Below the pieces are notes generated by a model. That model had not been told where the DNA came from. It did not search any database and saw nothing but the letters and a program-made list of their open reading frames with translations. Of a DNA stretch of 39,852 nt, positions 35,263 to 39,852 are shown one piece after another (the first letter of the stretch is position 1; each line of letters opens with the position of its first letter). The DNA comes from Candidatus Hadarchaeum sp. (GTDB lineage: Archaea; Hadarchaeota; Hadarchaeia; Hadarchaeales; Hadarchaeaceae). The translations under genes and the position numbers were made by a program. The stretch spans positions 1-39,852 of the forward strand of contig DYTO01000007.1 of the NCBI GenBank assembly GCA_020725895.1, written 5' to 3'.

Positions 35263-36621
35263 ATGCCAAAACTATTCGGGACTTTCGGCGTGCGGGGGCT
35301 CGCGAACCAGGACCTCACGCCAGAGGCAGCATACAGGCTCGGCCTGGCCTACGCCACCCACCTTGGCGGGAAGGGGAAAATCGCGATTGGCCACGACAAC
35401 CGCACGTCCAGCGAGATGTTCGAGAGCGCCATGGCTGCCGGGCTACTCGCGGGCGGGTGCAACGTCCTTCGGCTCTACCTAACACCCACGCCCGTCCTAT
35501 CGTTCGCCACGAAGAACTTCGGCTGCGACGGAGGCGTCATGATCACGGCATCGCACAACCCGGCCGAGTACAACGGGATCAAGCTCTGGGCGGAGGACGG
35601 CGCAGGCCTCGAGAGGGAATGCGAGCGCGAGATCGAGGCGATATTCGAGAAAGGCGGGGAGCAGGTCGAATGGTTCGAGACGGGGAAAACCACCAAGATG
35701 GATGCGATCGGCCCATACGTGCGGGCGATATTGGAAAGGGCGCCGAGATTCAAGCGCAAGCTCAGGGTAGTGGTCGACTGCGCGAACGCCATGGGCTCAC
35801 TCGTCACCCCACAGATCCTCAGAGAGCTCGGATGCAGCGTCCTATCAATGAACTCTAACCTTGACGGGACTTTCCCCGGGCGGAAACTCGAGCCAGTGCC
35901 CGAGAACCTGGGCGAGCTCTCGAAGACTGTCGTGGCGTGCAAGGCCGACGTCGGGATAGCGCACGATGGGGACGCGGACAGGACGATCATGGTAAACGAG
36001 AAGGGAGAGATATTGAGCGGCGACCGGGTCTTCGCCTTCGCGGCGATGCGATATCTGAAGGGAAAGAAATCGCCAAGGGTGATAACGACCGTCGCGACGA
36101 GCATGGTGATCGAGGACATGGCGAAGAAGCTTGGATGGAGCGTCGTCAGGGGGAAGGTCGGCGAGCCCGAGATCGTCGGGATATTCAAGAAGAGCGGCGG
36201 GGACATCGGAGGGGAGGAGAACGGCGGGGTGCTATTCTTCGACTGGCTTCCTTGCCGGGAGGGGATGATGACCGCTATCCAGTTTTTGGCCGCCGTCGAC
36301 GAGAGCGGCGGGACAGTCTCGGAGCTGGACGCCACGCTGCCGAAGTATTACCAGTTCAAGCAGAGGGCGAAGTGCCCGAACGAGATGAAGGAGAAGGTGC
36401 TCGAGATTCTTGCGGGGGCGTTTTCGGATTACAGGGTCGATCGGACGGACGGCATCCGCGTGGTTTTCGACGCCGACTGGCTACTCCTCCGGCCATCGGG
36501 CACGGAGCCTATATTCAGGTGCTTTGCCGAAGCCAAGACGAGCAAGCGCGCCGAGGATCTCGTGGGCCTCGGGATGAAGGAACTCGAAAAAGCAATCAAG
36601 AAGGCTAGCGCCCCGAGCTAG
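35263..36621 (+). CDS. phosphoglucomutase / phosphomannomutase / phosphoglucosamine mutase
   Basis: 452 aa alpha-D-phosphohexomutase. Active-site phosphoserine loop TASHNPAEYNG with Ser97, metal loop DGDADR (235-240), sugar-binding GGEENGG and C-terminal phosphate loop RPSGTEPIFR are all in place, giving the four-domain protein of the expected length. It converts hexose 6-phosphates and 1-phosphates and would feed NDP-sugar synthesis for the glycan locus. Archaeal members commonly have mixed Glc/Man/GlcN specificity, so no symbol is given. The 3' end overlaps the convergent radical SAM gene by 17 bases. Confidence 0.92.
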   Translation: MPKLFGTFGVRGLANQDLTPEAAYRLGLAYATHLGGKGKIAIGHDNRTSSEMFESAMAAGLLAGGCNVLRLYLTPTPVLSFATKNFGCDGGVMITASHNPAEYNGIKLWAEDGAGLERECEREIEAIFEKGGEQVEWFETGKTTKMDAIGPYVRAILERAPRFKRKLRVVVDCANAMGSLVTPQILRELGCSVLSMNSNLDGTFPGRKLEPVPENLGELSKTVVACKADVGIAHDGDADRTIMVNEKGEILSGDRVFAFAAMRYLKGKKSPRVITTVATSMVIEDMAKKLGWSVVRGKVGEPEIVGIFKKSGGDIGGEENGGVLFFDWLPCREGMMTAIQFLAAVDESGGTVSELDATLPKYYQFKQRAKCPNEMKEKVLEILAGAFSDYRVDRTDGIRVVFDADWLLLRPSGTEPIFRCFAEAKTSKRAEDLVGLGMKELEKAIKKASAPS

Positions 36622-37636
36622 GGACGTATTTTCCCGTGACTTTTATCTCGGCCCCGCACTTTGGGCATTTTCCATCCTTCAGCTTGAATTGCGTTACGTC
36701 GAACCCGAACCTCTCGATGACCTTCGCCCCGCAGCCGTGACAGTACGTGTTGTCGGAGTCATGAGCGGGGACGTTCCCCACATAGACATAACGGATGCCT
36801 GCCTCCTTCGCGACGTGGTGCGCCATGTCGAGGGTTGCGATCTCGGTTGGCTCCCTGTCGACCATCTTGTAGTGGGGGAAGAACCTGCTGAAGTGGACCG
36901 GGATGTCCGGGCCGAGGTCCTCCATGACCCACTTGCAGAAGGAGCCAATCTCGTCGGCCGAGTCGTTCTCTCGCGGGATGATCAGGTATGTGATTTCCAG
37001 GTGGATGCCGTGCTTTACCATCCACTCGCAAGTGTCGAGTACTGGCTGGAGGCTCTTGACCCCGCATATCTTCTGGTAGAATCGGTCTGTGAATGCCTTG
37101 ACGTCGACGTTGGCCCCGTCGAGGTGTGGCGCGAACTCTTCGAGCGCCTCAATCGTGATGTATCCGTTCGAGACGTACGTGTTGTAGATGCCTTCCTTGT
37201 GGGCGAGCTTGCCGACGTCCATCGCGTACTCGGTCCACAAAGTCGGCTCGGTATAAGTGTGTGATATTCCTTGGCAGCCGTAATTTTTCGCCATCTCGAC
37301 GAGCTTTTCAGGGGCGACATCCTCAGTTGGGATTCCCCCGAGTTTTGCTCTTGAGAGCGTCCAGTTCTGACATTGGGCGCAGAAAAAGTTGCAACCTGGT
37401 GCGGCTATTGAAAATGACTGGCTTCCCGGCCAGAAGTGGTAGAAGGGTTTCTTCTCTATCGGGTCAACCGCCATCGAAGCTATCGTCCCGTAGACTAACG
37501 TTTGCAGCTCTCCTCCTTCGTTCTTCCTCACGTTGCATACGCCGGACTTGCCCAGGGCAATCGAACACCGCCAGTTGCACAGGAAACACTTGACCTTCTC
37601 GCCGCCGGCTTTCCAGAATTTCGCTATTTTTTTCAC
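36605..37636 (-). CDS. amrS: AmrS-type radical SAM protein (AmmeMemoRadiSam system)
   Basis: 343 aa from the GTG at 37636, chosen because GGGGAT precedes it, a TATA-like AAAATTTAAGG lies about 36 bases upstream, and MKKIAKFWKAGGEKVKCFLC then matches the usual start of this family; the frame extends to a TTG at 37705. N-terminal CFLCNWRC, cluster CNFFCAQCQNW (CX3CX2C), SHTYTEPTLW, and two C-terminal CxxC zinc-ribbon pairs (CHGCG, CPKCG). The partners Memo and AMMECR1 are not in the window. The reaction of this family is not known to me. Confidence 0.9.
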   Translation of the reverse strand: MKKIAKFWKAGGEKVKCFLCNWRCSIALGKSGVCNVRKNEGGELQTLVYGTIASMAVDPIEKKPFYHFWPGSQSFSIAAPGCNFFCAQCQNWTLSRAKLGGIPTEDVAPEKLVEMAKNYGCQGISHTYTEPTLWTEYAMDVGKLAHKEGIYNTYVSNGYITIEALEEFAPHLDGANVDVKAFTDRFYQKICGVKSLQPVLDTCEWMVKHGIHLEITYLIIPRENDSADEIGSFCKWVMEDLGPDIPVHFSRFFPHYKMVDREPTEIATLDMAHHVAKEAGIRYVYVGNVPAHDSDNTYCHGCGAKVIERFGFDVTQFKLKDGKCPKCGAEIKVTGKYVPSSGR

Positions 37637-37666
37637 TTTATCCCCAATGAATTTATCTTTTGTCGC

Positions 37667-37677
37667 CTTAAATTTTG
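37667..37677 (-). promoter_or_regulatory. TATA-like box of amrS
   Basis: AAAATTTAAGG on the minus strand about 36 bases before the GTG at 37636. A transcript from here would begin downstream of the longer TTG start, supporting the shorter protein. Confidence 0.45.
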
Positions 37678-37733
37678 CCAAACCGCCAAACACTAAACTT
37701 TTCAAATGGCCCGTTTAATCAAGTGGGATTGGA

Positions 37734-37988
37734 ATGGATGAAAAGTTGAAAGGAATCGAGCGCAGCGCAGATGAGATAGTGCAGTCCTTCGTGGAGGCGA
37801 CCGAGGACCTCCCCGAGACGAAGGAGACTTACTACAACCAGGGGGCCTACAACATCGTGCGCCCGGACGGCGAGCCCACCCCCAAGAAGGAGCTCGACGA
37901 ATTCAAGAAGCGTTTCACGCAGAACATGCCAAAATCAGACGAAGATGGGAACCTCAAGGTGGAAGTAGCGAAATGGGTGGAACGGTAG
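37734..37988 (+). CDS. gatC: Asp/Glu-tRNA amidotransferase subunit C
   Basis: 84 aa, small like other GatC proteins. It wraps around GatA-GatB and stabilises the amidotransferase. The recognisable part is the C-terminal half with YNIVRPDGEPTPKKELDEF, where GatC typically has LREDxVxP-like segments, and the acidic helical start. Identification rests mostly on position: it overlaps gatA by 16 bases. Confidence 0.85.
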   Translation: MDEKLKGIERSADEIVQSFVEATEDLPETKETYYNQGAYNIVRPDGEPTPKKELDEFKKRFTQNMPKSDEDGNLKVEVAKWVER

Positions 37989-39340
37989 AGACTGTCGAGA
38001 GGATAAAACGGGGCGAGTTCTCGGCTGTCGAGAACACCTGGCAGTACCTCGAGAGGATAGAGAGGCTCAACAAGAAGATAAACGCGTTCATCGAGACGAA
38101 CCCCAACGCCATGGTCGAGGCGGGGGCGGTTGACCACAGGCGCAAGCACGGCGGGGCGCCAGGGCGCCTGGAGGGGCTGGTCATAGGGGTCAAGTCGAAC
38201 ATCAACGTCAAGGGGCTGAGGGCGACGTGCGCCTCGCGGACGCTCGACAATTACTTCTCTACTTTCGACGCCGAGGTCGTCAAGAGGATCAGGGGAGAGG
38301 GCGCTGTCGTGATAGGCATGACGAACATGGACGAGTTCGCGTGCGGGTCGAGCGGCGAGACCAGCGCTTTCGGCGCGACCGAGAACCCCGCCGTCCCCGG
38401 TAGGATTCCGGGTGGATCGAGCAGCGGCGGAGGCGCGGCGATCGCGGCGGAGCTCTGCGATCTGTGCATCGGCACGGACACTGGCGGCTCCATAAGGAAC
38501 CCAGCAAGCCACTGCGGTGTCGTCGGCGTGAAGCCGAGCTACGGTCTCGTGCCTCGCCAGGGACTGATCGACCTTGGCATGAGCCTTGACCAGATAGGAC
38601 CTCTCGCGCCAGACGTCGAGGGCGCGGCTCTTTTACTCGAGGTAATCGCGGGGAAAACCCCGAACGAGTGCGTCATGCTCGACGTCGACAAGGTCAACTA
38701 CCTCGAAAAGCTGGAAGAAAGCGTCAGCGGGATGAAGATAGGCGTGAGCCAGAAGTTCTCCGACCTGACCGACCCGAAGATAATGATGGTCATCCAGGAG
38801 TCGATCGAGAAGCTCCAGTGCCTGGGCGCGAAAATAGTCGAGATAGAGCTTCCAAACCTAGAGAAGGCGCTCCCGACATACTACCTGATCGTCTCCGTGG
38901 AATTCTTCTCCGGGACGCGAAAGTTCGACGGCAGGAAGTACGGCAAGAAAATAGAGGAGGCTTGCGGCGACGAGGTGCTGAGGAGGATACTCCGGGGCAA
39001 GCACATAAGCCAGAAGGAGTACCGCGGAAAGTTCTACCAGAGGGCGCTGCAGGTCAGGACTCTGATAAGGCACGAACTCATGGAGGCCCTGAAGAAGGTT
39101 GACGTGATCGTGGGGCCGACTGTGCCGAAGCTCCCGCACAGGATCGGCGACGAGATATCGGTAAACGACATGTACGCTTACGATTACCTCACGGTGCCGA
39201 CGAACCTCGCTGGAATCTGCGGAGGTGTCCTGAAGGCTGGGGAGGTCAACGGTATCCCCGTCGGAATCCAAGTGCAGGGGAAAGTCCTCGGTGAGCCCGA
39301 AGTCCTGCGCGTGATGAAATTCCTGGAGGCCGTCGCATGA
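37973..39340 (+). CDS. gatA: Asp/Glu-tRNA amidotransferase subunit A
   Basis: 455 aa amidase-signature enzyme that frees ammonia from glutamine to amidate misacylated tRNA. The Ser-cisSer-Lys triad is visible: Lys74 in IGVKSNINVKG, the glycine/serine loop GGSSSGGGAA with Ser149, and Ser173 in GTDTGGSIRNPAS. The C-terminus ICGGVLKAGEVNGIPVGIQ is also typical. In archaea GatCAB makes Asn-tRNA(Asn), with Gln-tRNA usually left to GatDE. Overlaps gatC upstream and gatB downstream (ATGA). Confidence 0.95.
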   Translation: MGGTVETVERIKRGEFSAVENTWQYLERIERLNKKINAFIETNPNAMVEAGAVDHRRKHGGAPGRLEGLVIGVKSNINVKGLRATCASRTLDNYFSTFDAEVVKRIRGEGAVVIGMTNMDEFACGSSGETSAFGATENPAVPGRIPGGSSSGGGAAIAAELCDLCIGTDTGGSIRNPASHCGVVGVKPSYGLVPRQGLIDLGMSLDQIGPLAPDVEGAALLLEVIAGKTPNECVMLDVDKVNYLEKLEESVSGMKIGVSQKFSDLTDPKIMMVIQESIEKLQCLGAKIVEIELPNLEKALPTYYLIVSVEFFSGTRKFDGRKYGKKIEEACGDEVLRRILRGKHISQKEYRGKFYQRALQVRTLIRHELMEALKKVDVIVGPTVPKLPHRIGDEISVNDMYAYDYLTVPTNLAGICGGVLKAGEVNGIPVGIQVQGKVLGEPEVLRVMKFLEAVA

Positions 39341-39852
39341 ACATAAAGATAGGATTCGAGGTCCACCAGCAGCTCGCCACGAAGAGGAAGATGTACTGCG
39401 ACTGCCCGACGGACTACCAAGACGTCCCACCGAACTCGAACGTCTGCGAGATATGCACGGGGATGCCCGGGTCTAAGCCGAAGCCGCCGAACGAGAAGTC
39501 GATCGACACGGCTATCGAAATCGCGCTCATGCTCGGCTGCAAAGTCATCACGGGCGAGACGATATACATCCAGCGCAAACACTATGACTACCCGGACCTG
39601 CCATCGGGATACCAGAGGACGAGCCTGCCGATTGCGAGGGATGGCGAGCTCGAGGGAGTGAGGATAAGGGAGGTCCACCTCGAGGAGGATCCGGGCCAGT
39701 ACAACCCGACCGCGGGGACGGCCGACTACAACAGGTCAGGCGTGCCTCTTGTGGAGATCGTCACGGAGCCCGACATGAAGACGCCCGAGGAGGGGAGGAA
39801 GTTCCTGCGCCTGCTCACACGGATACTCGAATATACCGGGAAGGTGAGGCCC
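39337..39852 (+). CDS. gatB: Asp/Glu-tRNA amidotransferase subunit B, partial at window end
   Basis: 172 codons present; the 3' part lies outside the window. Starts IGFEVHQQL with the zinc site CDC and CEIC, then HYDYPDLPSGYQR, VHLEEDPGQY and DYNRSGVPLVEIVTEPD, the kinase-like phosphoryl-transfer domain that activates the tRNA-bound amino acid. HQQL and GYQRTS are spellings I associate more with GatE, whereas the YPDLP, DYNRSG and position after gatA are GatB. Confidence 0.9.
   Translation, partial: MNIKIGFEVHQQLATKRKMYCDCPTDYQDVPPNSNVCEICTGMPGSKPKPPNEKSIDTAIEIALMLGCKVITGETIYIQRKHYDYPDLPSGYQRTSLPIARDGELEGVRIREVHLEEDPGQYNPTAGTADYNRSGVPLVEIVTEPDMKTPEEGRKFLRLLTRILEYTGKVRP

Noticed and set aside
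1-39852. CRISPR arrays, insertion sequences, rRNA genes
   Set aside because: Looked for regularly spaced repeats, transposase motifs with terminal inverted repeats and rRNA signatures; none seen.

Overview
The window is archaeal. A split tRNA-Arg with introns of the bulge-helix-bulge type, many near-leaderless genes with a TATA-like box about 25-40 bases before the start codon, AGG/ATA-rich coding, a GatCAB locus and an AmrS-type radical SAM enzyme all point that way. Gene packing is very tight: many 4-base ATGA overlaps, and convergent genes that abut or overlap. I cannot place the lineage. Introns at unusual tRNA positions are known from Thermoproteota and some DPANN archaea such as Micrarchaeota, but this is only a hint.

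Positions 1-33900 are a large surface-glycan (S-layer glycosylation or exopolysaccharide) locus. From the left: a NodU-type carbamoyltransferase, a methyltransferase, two radical SAM/SPASM enzymes and a GH42-like glycosidase. Then comes a six-gene plus-strand operon (6842-12822): NeuB-like synthase, KdsC-like phosphatase, short-chain dehydrogenase, transketolase, CMP-sugar synthetase, methyltransferase. A minus-strand pair follows (GT-B-like transferase, Wzx-like flippase), then another transferase. Next is a three-gene minus operon (nucleotidyltransferase, kinase-HAD fusion, B12-type radical SAM). A seven-gene plus operon (20581-28651) holds a GT-B-like transferase, an epimerase, a UDP-sugar dehydrogenase, a second NeuB, an SpsF-like cytidylyltransferase, a GT2-NeuA fusion and a third NeuB. 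Three NeuB-like synthases and three cytidylyltransferase domains in one locus imply up to three different CMP-activated nonulosonic (sialic-like) acids.

Positions 28629-33873 carry a further radical SAM/SPASM enzyme, a decayed gene for a secreted, membrane-anchored Kelch-like protein, a GT4 glycosyltransferase, a Gfo/Idh/MocA oxidoreductase and a perosamine-synthase-like aminotransferase. An A+T-rich Fic protein gene (34030-35010) looks like an acquired insert.

From 35098 rightward the content is housekeeping: a tRNA-Arg(UCU) with two introns, a phosphohexomutase sharing a bidirectional TATA region with the tRNA, AmrS, and gatC-gatA-gatB (gatB cut by the window end). The mutase probably feeds sugar phosphates into the glycan pathways.

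The points most worth following are the triple nonulosonic-acid system with a transketolase in its first operon, the doubly interrupted tRNA-Arg, two genes that lack a normal start codon where their N-termini should begin, and the Kelch pseudogene.
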